Shown: in pieces, positions 7,641 to 16,963 of the stretch
How the letters are laid out: the number at the start of each line of letters is the position of its first letter
How positions within the stretch are numbered: the stretch's first letter is position 1
DNA from: an uncultured Oscillospiraceae bacterium
GTDB lineage: Bacteria > Bacillota > Clostridia > Oscillospirales > Oscillospiraceae
NCBI GenBank assembly: GCA_944385035.1
Contig: CALWVV010000007.1
Span: 55,856-119,855 of the forward strand
Length of the DNA stretch: 64,000 nt
Direction: 5' to 3'
Translations under genes and position numbers: made by a program
The notes under the pieces: generated by a model
Database searches by the model: none
What the model was told of the DNA's origin: nothing
The model's input: only the letters and a program-made list of their open reading frames with translations

Positions 7641-9425
7641 ATGAAACCAAATCGCCCCAGAAAGCTTCGCTGGCGCCTGGCCCGTGCCCTGATCTTCTCC
7701 ACGCTGCTTTTGTGGCTGGGCTTTGTGCTGCTGATGTACAACAACCGCCTGGGCGAATTGGAGAACTCCGTCAGCAACATCTACCAGCGGACGCGAACCA
7801 GCCTGCAGCAAAGCATTAGGACCGACCAGGAAAACCGGGCCAGCGGCCTGGGAGCGCGGGCCGATCATTTGCTCATGCGCAGCCTCAGCAGTTTGCAGTT
7901 GGACGGAATTTACTCCATGGACGGCGGGACCGCCCTGGCCGTCCAGACGGGCGGCAGCCTGGTGCGCAGCCAGATCACCTGGGGCCTGGGCCATGAGGCC
8001 AGCGGCGAGCAGCCATGGTTTCTCTACTTTGACCAGGGGCTGGATGACCAGGGGCAGTTGGAGTTTACCCGCTGGATGATGGCCCACCGCAGCGGCTGGT
8101 CTTACGAACTCTTTCCGCCCGGAGAGGGCCCTCCCGGCGAAAACGGAGGCGAAAGCACCGCGGACGGCACCTTTGCCCGGATCACCGGCGTGGAGCTCCC
8201 CGGCGGCGGGGTACAGGTCCAATGCCTTGACCTGGTCCACCCGGACGGCAGCCAGGAACGGGTTTTAGAGACGGACACCTCCGGTCAAGGCAGCATTACC
8301 CTGGATCTCGTCCAGATGGAGGTGCGCAGCGTGCTTCTCCCTGGCCGTCTGGGCAACGGGAAGGATGAGCCCATTCACATGGAGCGGCGTCTGGCCAGCT
8401 TTCGGGAGGCCCAGGCCATCATCGACCGGGACCGGGCGGGAGAACGCCGTCCCGTGCTGCAGGATGGGGGGCAGATGTCCTCCGGCACAGACCAAGATGG
8501 AATTTCCTATTGGTACTCCATCCAATGCGATCTCTGGCCGGTGGTTCTGGAGGAACAGTGGGGGCTATACTTGCTCTCCTTGGGATTTGCCGCGGCGGTT
8601 CTGCTCCTCCTCTCTGCCCACCTGTCCCGAAAGGTGACCGGGCCTGTGGAGGAACTGAGCCGGGATGCTCAGCAGGGCCGCTGCCGGGAGGACGGGCCGG
8701 TGCAGGAGCTCAACACCCTGGCCGGCGCCTTCAATGCCGCCCAGGAGCAGCTGGAAGGACAACTCCAGCGGGAGCGGGACTTCACCCGCGGGGCTGCCCA
8801 CGAGCTGAAAACTCCCCTGGCCATCCTGCGCACCCACGCCGAGGCCCTGCGGGAAGATATTGACCCCCAGAAGCGGGAAGAATATCTGGACATCATTCTG
8901 GAGGAGAGTGACCGTATGGCCCGGCTGGTGGGCAGCCTGCTGGAGCTCTCCCGGCTGGAGGCGGGCACCTCCCTTCGCCGGGAACCCATCGACCTGGCCG
9001 TCCTGATGCGGGAGGTATGGGCCCCCCTGTCCCTCCAGTTGGAACAAAAGCACCTTACCCTATCTCTGGAGCTGGAGAAGCTGATGGTATACGGGGACCG
9101 GGAGCGGCTGCGGGAGATGGCGGACAACCTGGCCTCCAACGCCCTGCGTCACTCCACGCCCGGCACTCCGATCCAGGTCACCCTGAGGCAAGAGGAAGGA
9201 GGCATACGCCTCACCGTCTCCAACGACGGCCCCTCCATCCCGGAGGAGGACCTGCCCCACCTCTTCGAGCCCTTCTATCGGGGGGACAAGGCCCGCAGCC
9301 GTCAAAGCGGCGGCACCGGATTGGGACTTGCCATTGTCCGGGCCGGGGCTCAGGCTCACGGGGGCAGCTGCGGGGTGGAAAACCGCCCCGGCGGCGTTTC
9401 GTTCTGGGTCTTTCTCCCCGTGTAA
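7641..9425 (+). CDS. Membrane sensor histidine kinase, partner of the OmpR-type regulator
   Basis: The protein has 594 residues. The ATG at 7641 has AGGAGG seven bases upstream; a GTG at 7635 is an alternative. A first transmembrane helix (about residues 12-34) and a second (about 306-328) enclose a 270-residue extracellular sensor without a recognised fold. A HAMP segment, a HisKA dimerisation domain with the phospho-His in GAAHELKTPLAIL, and an HATPase domain (N box DNLASNALRHS, G2 box GTGLGLAIV) follow. It pairs with the response regulator just upstream. The long sensor between the helices is the feature that would define its signal. Confidence 0.9.
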   Translation: MKPNRPRKLRWRLARALIFSTLLLWLGFVLLMYNNRLGELENSVSNIYQRTRTSLQQSIRTDQENRASGLGARADHLLMRSLSSLQLDGIYSMDGGTALAVQTGGSLVRSQITWGLGHEASGEQPWFLYFDQGLDDQGQLEFTRWMMAHRSGWSYELFPPGEGPPGENGGESTADGTFARITGVELPGGGVQVQCLDLVHPDGSQERVLETDTSGQGSITLDLVQMEVRSVLLPGRLGNGKDEPIHMERRLASFREAQAIIDRDRAGERRPVLQDGGQMSSGTDQDGISYWYSIQCDLWPVVLEEQWGLYLLSLGFAAAVLLLLSAHLSRKVTGPVEELSRDAQQGRCREDGPVQELNTLAGAFNAAQEQLEGQLQRERDFTRGAAHELKTPLAILRTHAEALREDIDPQKREEYLDIILEESDRMARLVGSLLELSRLEAGTSLRREPIDLAVLMREVWAPLSLQLEQKHLTLSLELEKLMVYGDRERLREMADNLASNALRHSTPGTPIQVTLRQEEGGIRLTVSNDGPSIPEEDLPHLFEPFYRGDKARSRQSGGTGLGLAIVRAGAQAHGGSCGVENRPGGVSFWVFLPV

Positions 9426-9475
9426 GGTCCTTTTTCGCACACAGCCCCAGCACGCCCCCTTCGTCCCCTTACAAC

Positions 9476-9522
9476 AAAAGCTATGGGATACGCCTTTTTG
9501 CGGGTATCCCATAGCTTTTTTC
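9476..9522. terminator. Bidirectional terminator between convergent genes
   Basis: AAAAGCTATGGGATAC (9476-9491) pairs with GTATCCCATAGCTTTT (9504-9519), with a T run on both strands. It separates the rightward kinase gene from the leftward Crp/Fnr gene. Confidence 0.8.
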
Positions 9523-9578
9523 GGTTCGGATCAAATTCCAGTCCGGCAATTTCTCCCGCGCCAGCGGGCAGGAGATTT

Positions 9579-10238
9579 TTACGCTTTGGCCAGATTTTTC
9601 AGCTTTTCCAGGTCCACAAGCTCCACGGTCCCCCGGCTGAGCCTGACCATCCCCTCATTCTGAAAGTACCGCAGCATACGGGTGACCACCTCTCGGGCCG
9701 AGCCCAGATGGTTTCCAATGATCTCATGGGTCAGCTTCAGCTGGTTGCTTCCCTCCAGCCCGGCCTCCTCCAGCAGAAATGAAGCCAGGCGCTGGTCAAA
9801 GCTTTTCCACATGATCTGCTCCATCAGCCACATCACTTCTGAAAACCGGCTGGCCATGATCTCATTGGTATAGTTGGCCAGGGGGGCGGATGCCTCCATC
9901 ATGTTCTTGTATACTTCGGCGGGAATCAGCCAGAACGTGGTATCCCGCTCCGCCTCTACCGTAATGTCAAATTGAATGCTGTGCATCATACAGGAGGCAG
10001 AAAACAGGCAGATGTCCATTTCAAACAGCCGGTAAAGGGTGATCTCCCGCCCTTCCTCTGAAAGGATGTAGGCCCGCAGCTGCCCGGAGCAAACCAAAAG
10101 CAACCCGGTACAATCGGCCCCGCCATTATGAAGGACCGTTCCCTTTTTCACATTCTGCCGGCTGGCCGACTCCAAAAGCGTCTGCTGCTGCTGCGCTGTG
10201 AGCTGATCCCACACCGGAAAATATTGTGCAAGCTCCAT
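9579..10238 (-). CDS. Crp/Fnr-family transcription regulator
   Basis: The protein has 219 residues. The ATG at 10238 follows AGGAGGCGAATT; further in-frame residues upstream are not needed. The N-terminal half is a cyclic-nucleotide-binding-like beta barrel (KGTVLHNGGADCTGLLLVCSG, then EMDICLFSASC), and the C-terminal half a Crp-type helix-turn-helix (IGNHLGSAREVVTRMLRYF). A CxxxC-type Fe-S cluster as in Fnr is not evident. The scattered Cys residues near 88-93 (CLFSASC) could take part in redox or ligand sensing, which is inference. It stands alone. Confidence 0.88.
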   Translation of the reverse strand: MELAQYFPVWDQLTAQQQQTLLESASRQNVKKGTVLHNGGADCTGLLLVCSGQLRAYILSEEGREITLYRLFEMDICLFSASCMMHSIQFDITVEAERDTTFWLIPAEVYKNMMEASAPLANYTNEIMASRFSEVMWLMEQIMWKSFDQRLASFLLEEAGLEGSNQLKLTHEIIGNHLGSAREVVTRMLRYFQNEGMVRLSRGTVELVDLEKLKNLAKA

Positions 10239-10504
10239 AATTCGCCTCCTTGTCCTCCTCCACCCACACCGGTGGAGCAAGTGTGATTTGATGGTATCAC
10301 AAAACCGCCCCCCGCGCAACCGCTCTCTGGCCCCTCCCTACAACATGGGGCAAAAACCTTTTTTCCTCCCATTGCAAATACAAATTCGGCCTATTTTGGA
10401 TACATTCTCCCCTTTTCTTTTCTCTTCGGATATGCTATGATGAATCGGGTTTGAACGCAGAACCCCTGTTTGTTCAACTGATGTGAGAGTGGAGGAGTTT
10501 TTCC

Positions 10505-12415
10505 GTGAAATTTTTCCGCAGCTTTTTGTTGTTTGCCTGTGACAGCGTCATCCTTTTGGCCGCTACGCTGTTCTGCCTGTTTTTTTCTCACTGGTTCCAC
10601 GAAAACCTGCCTGGACGGCTTTTATATCTGGCGGTTCATCTGGCAGTCATGTACGCCTGTGTTACCATTTCTCAGCTTATCTTCCGCACCTATGCCAGTC
10701 TATGGCGGTATGCGGAGAGCCGAGAGTACATGACCCTGCTGCTGGCAGCCTTCTTTGGCTTTTTGATTTATGAAATCGTCGCCCGCACCCTGATGAGTCG
10801 GGTAATCATCTCCTTTATTACCCTGACTGCCATCGGCGGACTGTGGGTGCTGGGCATGCTTTTGATCCGTTTTACCTACCGCCTGTACCGCAATCACGTC
10901 CATTATAGGAAGGGCGACCATCAGGTCTCGGCGGCAATTGTGGGCGCCGGTTCCGCCGGCCTCCAGCTGCTGGAGGAGCTGCGCAGCAACCACGAAAGCA
11001 AATTCCGGGTGGAGTGCTTCTTTGACGACGATCCTGCCAAAATTCATAAAACAGTCCACGGCATCCGGGTCCAGGGCTCTATTTCCCAGGCCCCTGCAAG
11101 ACTAAAAGCCCTGGGTATCCGCAATGTTTTTGTGGCTATCCCCTCCGCAAACGAAAACCGCCGTCACGAAATTCTCCAGTCCCTCTCCAAGCTGGAAAAC
11201 ATCCACATCTCCACCCTCCCCAGCACCATGGAGCTCATTGACCGCAAACCCATCCGCGGCCAGCTCCGGGAAGTACAGATCGAAGACCTTTTGGGCCGTC
11301 CCCCCATTGTGATGGATCCCGCTCCTGTGGATGCCTTTTTGGAGGGAAAAACGGTGATGGTCACCGGCGGCGGCGGCTCCATTGGTTCCGAGCTCTGCCG
11401 GCAGATCGTCAAGCACGACCCCCGCAAGCTGATCATCGTGGACATATATGAAAATAACGCCTACGACATTCAGCAGGAGCTTTTGTACCGCTATGGAGGG
11501 CGGCTGGACCTGTCGGTGGAGATCGCCTCTGTCCGGGACCTGGAGCGTGTGCGTCAGCTCATGGAGCATTACCGCCCCAACGTGGTATTCCACGCCGCCG
11601 CCCACAAACATGTCCCCCTTATGGAAACCAGTCCCCAGGAGGCCATCCGAAACAATGTGTTCGGCACCTTAAATGTGGTGCGCGCTGCCAACGAATTCAA
11701 GGTGGAAAAGTTCCTTTTAATTTCCACTGACAAAGCGGTAAACCCCACCTCCGTTATGGGGGCCAGCAAACGCCTTTGCGAAATGATCCTCCAGTCCATG
11801 AAGGGCTACAGCACCACCGACTATGTGGCCGTACGCTTCGGCAATGTACTGGGGTCCAACGGCTCGGTGGTTCCCCTCTTCAAGCGGCAGATTGCGTCAG
11901 GCGGGCCTGTCACAGTAACGGACAAGCGTATTATCCGCTACTTTATGACCATTCCGGAGGCGGCTCAGCTGGTGCTCCAGGCAGGAGCGCAAGCCAGAAA
12001 GAACGAGCTGTTCGTCCTCAACATGGGGCAGCCAGTGAAAATTTTGGATCTGGCGGAAAACCTCATCCGCCTGTCCGGGCTGGTGCCTTACCGGGACATC
12101 GAGATTGTGGAAACCGGCCTGCGCCCCGGTGAAAAACTTTATGAGGAGCTGCTCATCGCCAGCCGGGATATTGAGCAGACGGAAAACAGCCAGATTTTTA
12201 TTGAGCGCCAGCCGGCCATTACTCCCCGGGAAATGGAGCATAAGCTAAAGCTGCTGCGCGCCGCCCTGGAAGAGAACAGCCCTTCTGCCATTCGCCGGGC
12301 TCTCCACGAGGCAGTCCCCACCTTCCATGAGCCGGAGGAAGTGAACCGGCTGCAAGGGGACGATGTAGAGGTTCCTGATCATACCATTACCCGGACTACA
12401 ACTAAAATTGGTTAA
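10505..12415 (+). CDS. Membrane nucleotide-sugar 4,6-dehydratase (CapD/PglF/FlaA1-like)
   Basis: The protein has 636 residues and starts at a GTG preceded by GGAGGAG. About four transmembrane helices (residues 1-130) are followed by a CoA-binding-like Rossmann domain (AAIVGAGSAGLQLLEEL). From about residue 280 an extended SDR domain shows GGGGSIGSELCRQI for NAD binding and the active-site segment DKAVNPTSVMGASKR typical of UDP-GlcNAc 4,6-dehydratases. Such enzymes start synthesis of deoxy-amino sugars for capsule, glycans or protein glycosylation. The convergent O-antigen-ligase-like gene fits an envelope polysaccharide role. The length matches the PglF-type family. Confidence 0.9.
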   Translation: MKFFRSFLLFACDSVILLAATLFCLFFSHWFHENLPGRLLYLAVHLAVMYACVTISQLIFRTYASLWRYAESREYMTLLLAAFFGFLIYEIVARTLMSRVIISFITLTAIGGLWVLGMLLIRFTYRLYRNHVHYRKGDHQVSAAIVGAGSAGLQLLEELRSNHESKFRVECFFDDDPAKIHKTVHGIRVQGSISQAPARLKALGIRNVFVAIPSANENRRHEILQSLSKLENIHISTLPSTMELIDRKPIRGQLREVQIEDLLGRPPIVMDPAPVDAFLEGKTVMVTGGGGSIGSELCRQIVKHDPRKLIIVDIYENNAYDIQQELLYRYGGRLDLSVEIASVRDLERVRQLMEHYRPNVVFHAAAHKHVPLMETSPQEAIRNNVFGTLNVVRAANEFKVEKFLLISTDKAVNPTSVMGASKRLCEMILQSMKGYSTTDYVAVRFGNVLGSNGSVVPLFKRQIASGGPVTVTDKRIIRYFMTIPEAAQLVLQAGAQARKNELFVLNMGQPVKILDLAENLIRLSGLVPYRDIEIVETGLRPGEKLYEELLIASRDIEQTENSQIFIERQPAITPREMEHKLKLLRAALEENSPSAIRRALHEAVPTFHEPEEVNRLQGDDVEVPDHTITRTTTKIG

Positions 12416-12427
12416 CGTTCTTTCTTA

Positions 12428-12456
12428 TGCCGGCTGCCTTTATGCAGCCGGCATTT
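12428..12456 (+). terminator. Terminator hairpin after the dehydratase gene
   Basis: TGCCGGCTGC and GCAGCCGGCA flank a short loop (about 12428-12453) and are followed by TTTTG. It lies just past the stop at 12415. Confidence 0.6.
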
Positions 12457-12470
12457 TGAAATCAATGTGA

Positions 12471-12503
12471 AAAAAGGGATGGCCATTTAAGGCCATCCCT
12501 TTG
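12471..12503 (-). terminator. Terminator of the O-antigen-ligase-like gene
   Basis: AAAGGGATGGCC and GGCCATCCCTTT form a stem around TTAA. On the minus strand it is followed by TTTTTT, directly after the stop at 12508. Confidence 0.75.
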
Positions 12504-12507
12504 ATTA

Positions 12508-14988
12508 TTATCCGTTCTGAACCGCTGCAATGGCTGCTGCCAGGTTCAAATATGCCTCCAGTCCCTGCAGGTTTTGCTCACGCACCGACTGAGCCGCATC
12601 CACCAGGGCCTGGTTTTCTGCGTCCAGTGCAACATCCGAGATCAGGACCTCATTTGCTTGCTCCATCTGCGTCTGAATGGCCAAGACTCCATCTACAAAG
12701 TCATTCACCTGGGTCTCATTCAGCTGCATAAACACCGTGGAACACAGCTTCATCGCGCTGTTCCATGCCTTTGCATTGGCCCGCTCCTGCACAAGGCCCG
12801 TCTGAAGGGCCGCAAAAAATCCTTCCAGGTCACCCAGGGGCAAATAATAGTAATATGCCGCCCTGTAGCAGGCATCAAACTCTTCGGTTGCCATCAGCTT
12901 CTTCGCACAGCGCTGAGCTATCTCCAGTCCGCTCTGTCCTCCCTGCTGAAGGCCGGCCGCAATCATGTTGACCTTATAATCCTGATCGGTGTAACAATCC
13001 ATCCAATCCAGCCGGCTCATGGTGCTCATAAACTCGCTATAGCTCATATTGCTGCTGTCTATGCTCTGAAACTCTTTCTGCGCCATTTGACTGCCCAGGA
13101 TCAAAGCCGCGGTGACCACCATCCACAACAGCATCCCTGCCAGACCGCACACGCCCATCCAGAAGCCCTTCTTGCCCTGCACGGGCTCCTGATACGCCAC
13201 CACCGCCAGCAAAAGCAGCGTAAAGGCAGCACACTGATACATTCGGACGGAGAAGGATATTTCCATAAGTCCGTGCAGGTTCATCATCACCCAGCAGGCC
13301 AAAAGCGACGGGGCCAGCAGGTCTCCCTTGTCGGTACGCATCCGCTTGACCAAAAGCCACGCGCACCCCAACAGGAACGCCAGAAACGCGGACAGTCCGA
13401 TAAGGCCTGTCTCATTCATCACCTGCAGCAGGTGGTTATGCAGGTAGAGAGATTCGTAATAGTAAAGCTGCACGGAGCTGAGCAGGCCATCTGTGGAACC
13501 CAATCCATGGCCGATCAGCGGAGACTGGGTGAACAGCTTCATCCCGTCAATATCATACTGGAATCGAAGCAGGAAGCTGCTGTCCTCCAACAGATTCTGC
13601 TGCAGACGGTTTACAATCGTATCCGGCAGGAATTTGTATGCCATAGGGATCTGCGTCCCATCGGACAGGGACAGGCTGCGCATCTCCACTCCCACGGGGC
13701 CCCTCACTTGGAGCAGCACACGGCTGATCCCCTCCGGCACAGTAAAGGCCGCTTCGCTCAAAGGACCGTAATAATAGTCCTCCGTTTCTCCCAGCATGGT
13801 CTGCTCACGGGTGGCACCGTACACACGCACTGTGATCCCATCGCTGCTGTCCCAGTCTCCGGTGAGGGTATAGCTCTCTCCGGCGGTCACATCCACGCCG
13901 CGGTAGAGATAACTATCCTCGGTAAATACATAGGGCTCTGTCTGGGAAAAAGCAAAGAACACACCAGCCACGCCGAGAGCTGCCGCCCCCACCAGCACCA
14001 GCGCGATCCACCGGCCCTTGCCCTCCAGCACCTTCGCTGCACCCCGGCCCAGAAACTCGAAGAGCAGCCAAGCCAGCAATCCACCGGGAATTCCCAGCCA
14101 GGTGCCCACAGTGGACCCGGCCGTCAGCAAGGAGGAAGCTACAACACCGGAGGCCAGCCCACACGCTCCCAAAAACAACAGGGAAAAGAACACCTTCATA
14201 CGGTTTTCCTTCCCCGCAAGGAGCAAATAGGCCAGCACAGACACAGCAAAGCACAGCATAGCGCCGCGGCTTACCGCCACCACAAATCCAGTCACGGAGA
14301 CGCAGGCCAGCAGGCTGGCTGCCAGCCGCTCCAGGCGGTTTCGTCCGGTTACCATGAGATAGACGCCCACAAAAATCGCCAGTGCCAGCAAACTGCCGGT
14401 CAGGTTGGCGTCATTGTAGATGCCGTTCATACGGCCCCCGCTGATCAGGATCTCCTCTCCCAGGGACAGATAGGTATTGGCCCCCAGCATTCCAGCCAGA
14501 GACGCAAACCCCCGAAACAGCGGTCCGCTGCAGGCCAGGTCCATACACAGCAGGGAAATGACACTGCACACCCCGGAAAAGCCCCACAGCACTCCCCGGA
14601 CGGAAGACCGGCGTCCTCTGGCCACCAAAAGAAGAGCCAGCGATCCCGATGCCAGAAGCTTGGGAATCTCCTTAATGGCGTAGGAGCCGAAATCTGTGTA
14701 GACACTTCCCAAGGTACACAGCAGCAAAAATGCCACAAACCCCAGCAAGGCCACCCCAGCCTTTGACCGTATCTGCGTCCTGGCATTCCTTCCCAGAGAA
14801 AGAAGGATGGCCAGTCCCCCTAAAATCAATGCCATGTTGCTGGTCTGTATGGTCATGGCAAGGAAGAGCAAAATGGAATACCAAACAGGGAACCACGTTT
14901 CCAGAGGGCCGGTGGTCTCTTCTTGCTTATGCACAAATTGAGCGCGCTGGACATCCCTTTGCCCGGCGCGTATCTTCTTTTCCTTCAT
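12508..14988 (-). CDS. O-antigen ligase/polymerase-like multi-pass membrane protein
   Basis: The product (826 residues) has a dozen or more hydrophobic segments, for example WYSILLFLAMTIQ, LLGFVAFLLLCTL and AFLAFLLGCAWLLV. A large extracytoplasmic loop near residues 370-470 ends close to the motif LIGHGLGSTDG, which corresponds to the conserved G-H-G region of the Wzy/WaaL family. This family joins or polymerises lipid-linked oligosaccharides outside the membrane. The C-terminal 190 residues look soluble and helix-rich, possibly TPR-like (AQRCAKKLMATEEFDACYRA). It converges on the nucleotide-sugar dehydratase gene. The exact polymer is unknown. Confidence 0.8.
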   Translation of the reverse strand: MKEKKIRAGQRDVQRAQFVHKQEETTGPLETWFPVWYSILLFLAMTIQTSNMALILGGLAILLSLGRNARTQIRSKAGVALLGFVAFLLLCTLGSVYTDFGSYAIKEIPKLLASGSLALLLVARGRRSSVRGVLWGFSGVCSVISLLCMDLACSGPLFRGFASLAGMLGANTYLSLGEEILISGGRMNGIYNDANLTGSLLALAIFVGVYLMVTGRNRLERLAASLLACVSVTGFVVAVSRGAMLCFAVSVLAYLLLAGKENRMKVFFSLLFLGACGLASGVVASSLLTAGSTVGTWLGIPGGLLAWLLFEFLGRGAAKVLEGKGRWIALVLVGAAALGVAGVFFAFSQTEPYVFTEDSYLYRGVDVTAGESYTLTGDWDSSDGITVRVYGATREQTMLGETEDYYYGPLSEAAFTVPEGISRVLLQVRGPVGVEMRSLSLSDGTQIPMAYKFLPDTIVNRLQQNLLEDSSFLLRFQYDIDGMKLFTQSPLIGHGLGSTDGLLSSVQLYYYESLYLHNHLLQVMNETGLIGLSAFLAFLLGCAWLLVKRMRTDKGDLLAPSLLACWVMMNLHGLMEISFSVRMYQCAAFTLLLLAVVAYQEPVQGKKGFWMGVCGLAGMLLWMVVTAALILGSQMAQKEFQSIDSSNMSYSEFMSTMSRLDWMDCYTDQDYKVNMIAAGLQQGGQSGLEIAQRCAKKLMATEEFDACYRAAYYYYLPLGDLEGFFAALQTGLVQERANAKAWNSAMKLCSTVFMQLNETQVNDFVDGVLAIQTQMEQANEVLISDVALDAENQALVDAAQSVREQNLQGLEAYLNLAAAIAAVQNG

Positions 14989-15371
14989 TCAGAACTTCCC
15001 CCAGCTATGCGTGTAAAATTCAGGAATTCAATCAATGTGTTATTATACCATCCTTTTTCCTGTCTGTCCACAAAACAAATGCGGTAAAATGCCATACTTT
15101 CTGTTTCAAATTTGCTGCACCAAGTTTATCCAGGTCCTTGCTGACAGTCCATTTGGGTGCGGCATTTCACATTTTCCCACTTTAAAACGTCAGGCTGCCC
15201 CATATGCGCCGGTCTCTTTGGGATCCTGTTTGCCGGTATCCTTCCCGTTTGGGGACGCAGGCAGACCGCAATACGCCCCCTTTGGACATGCCCCGCTTTT
15301 CTGACAGGGACCATCGGCCCACCGCATACATAAGATGATGCGGGAGCGATTCCCAGAAGGAGGTAACACAC
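14989..15371. other. Intergenic region without a recognised gene
   Basis: This 383-bp stretch separates the divergent ligase-like and VWA genes and must hold both promoters. Only short open frames without ribosome sites are present. An AGAAGGAGGTAA ribosome site precedes the VWA gene at its right end. No other signal was recognised. Confidence 0.6.
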
Positions 15372-16745
15372 ATGGGTGTTACAAATTCCAATAAAGTCAT
15401 CAACACCGACCGCATTGCCTGTGACGGCAGTGCGAAAGTGACACTGGCGCTGACCGCTGCGCCGGATATTGTTTCCAATCCCACGGATATTGTCCTTGTG
15501 TTAGACCGCTCGGGCAGTATGATCGGCTCTCCGCTGGCCGACCTGAAGCTGGGAGCCAAAACCTTTATTGATATCATTGACGAGGCCACCGACAGCAACC
15601 AGGACGGCCAGATCGGTTCCGGCAGCCGGATGGGGATTGTCAGCTTTGCCAGCACCGCCATGGCAAACACCCAGCTGATTACCTCAGTGGACAATTTGAA
15701 AGCCGCTGTGGATTCTTTGACTGCTGCCGGCAACACCAACCATGCAGACGCATTTCTCAAGGCCACTGAGCTATTTGACCCCGCATCTCCCAACGCCAAG
15801 GTCATGGTCATGTTTACGGACGGCAACACCACCACCGGGCTGCCTCCCGCCCCTGTGGCGGCGGCGGCCAGGGCCCAGGGCATTATCATTTACTGCATCG
15901 GCCTCATTGGCTCCGACGGTCTGGATATCAATGCTCTGAACAGCTGGGCCACCGATCCAGACGCCTCTCATGTGGCGGTGACCCCGGATGCCGCTGATTT
16001 GGAGGAGCTGTTTGCTGAGCTGGCCGCCAACATCTCCCAGCCCGGCGCCACTGACATCGTCATTGACGAAGTCGTCAACCCGGACTTTGTCATTACCAGC
16101 ATTTCCTCTCCCACAAAGGGATCGGCCACCATGCTGGACACCCGCTCCCTGCGCTGGACGATTCCTCAGTTGGGGGTAACCTCCAGCGAGAGCGCAACCC
16201 TGGACTTTTTTATCCAACATGTAAGTCAGCAGTCCGGGACCAAACTGGTCAATGAATCCATCACCTATTCGGACCAGGAAGGAAACCTTGTGGTTTTTCC
16301 AAAGCCTACCGTGACGGTCGCATGCGACATTGTGGTATATCCCGAGGCATGCCCTGAGCCGGTGGATTTGACTGCAGAGTGCTGCCAGGATTCTGTCGTT
16401 GTGGACCTGGGAGACGTTTACCTGCAGTCTCAGGGGCAGATCATCCAGATGGATGTGACCCTCAAGCATGTCTGCCCCGGCAAGCGGGTGGCCTTGGCGG
16501 CCATTCTCACCGAGGTAGACGAGGACGGCCTGGAACACCAGCGGGGCATGAAAGCCATGACCATTCCCGCCCACGATTCCCCCATGTGCCGGGATATCTT
16601 GGTCAAGTGCATTCGGTTCGTCCTGCCGGAGGATCTGAGCGTATCTTGCCGGGACATGTGCTCCTCACGCACCTTAAAAGTTCGCTTTTTGGCCAACAGC
16701 ATCGATACCGATTATCGCTGCTGCGAGTCGATTATTACCCTGTAA
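15372..16745 (+). CDS. VWA-domain protein with cysteine-rich C-terminus
   Basis: The protein has 457 residues and a very strong AAGGAGGTAA ribosome site. Residues of about 38-215 form a von Willebrand A domain with the metal-binding motif DRSGS and the later FTDGNTTTG segment. The middle region resembles beta-sandwich repeats of surface or spore proteins. The last 130 residues carry about a dozen Cys (AECCQDS, KHVCPG, MCRDILVKC, SCRDMCSS, YRCCES), suggesting disulfides or metal binding. There is no signal peptide or anchor, so it may act inside the cell or in a spore or surface structure assembled from within. The function is not known. Confidence 0.75.
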   Translation: MGVTNSNKVINTDRIACDGSAKVTLALTAAPDIVSNPTDIVLVLDRSGSMIGSPLADLKLGAKTFIDIIDEATDSNQDGQIGSGSRMGIVSFASTAMANTQLITSVDNLKAAVDSLTAAGNTNHADAFLKATELFDPASPNAKVMVMFTDGNTTTGLPPAPVAAAARAQGIIIYCIGLIGSDGLDINALNSWATDPDASHVAVTPDAADLEELFAELAANISQPGATDIVIDEVVNPDFVITSISSPTKGSATMLDTRSLRWTIPQLGVTSSESATLDFFIQHVSQQSGTKLVNESITYSDQEGNLVVFPKPTVTVACDIVVYPEACPEPVDLTAECCQDSVVVDLGDVYLQSQGQIIQMDVTLKHVCPGKRVALAAILTEVDEDGLEHQRGMKAMTIPAHDSPMCRDILVKCIRFVLPEDLSVSCRDMCSSRTLKVRFLANSIDTDYRCCESIITL

Positions 16746-16751
16746 CCCGCC

Positions 16752-16775
16752 ACCACCGCTTGTTCAAGCGGTGGT
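16752..16775 (+). terminator. Hairpin after the VWA gene
   Basis: CCACCGCTTG and CAAGCGGTGG pair around a two-base loop just past the stop at 16745. No clear T run follows, so its terminator strength is uncertain. Confidence 0.45.
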
Positions 16776-16854
16776 ACATATCGTTTCCATATCATCCCCC
16801 TCAACGCCGCAAAGCACCCGATGGGGAATTCCTCCCATCATTCCCGCTCCCCTG

Positions 16855-16883
16855 TTTACAACCAGCCCGCCGGTTGCTATACT
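16855..16883 (+). promoter_or_regulatory. Promoter of the HAD phosphatase gene
   Basis: TTTACA (16855-16860), 17 bases, then TATACT (16878-16883) lie about 80 bases before the ATG at 16964. The match to a sigma-A promoter is good. Confidence 0.6.
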
Positions 16884-16963
16884 GGAGTTGCCCCAGTACA
16901 CAACCCCTTCAGGGGCATTTCCATAACAGAAAAAAACAGGCTGCTGCTTTTATAGGAGGACAT

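Noticed and set aside
12574-14766. A 730-codon rightward open frame opposite the O-antigen-ligase-like gene
   Set aside because: Its product is rich in His, Gln and Pro and has no known domain. The leftward frame has clear membrane helices and family motifs.
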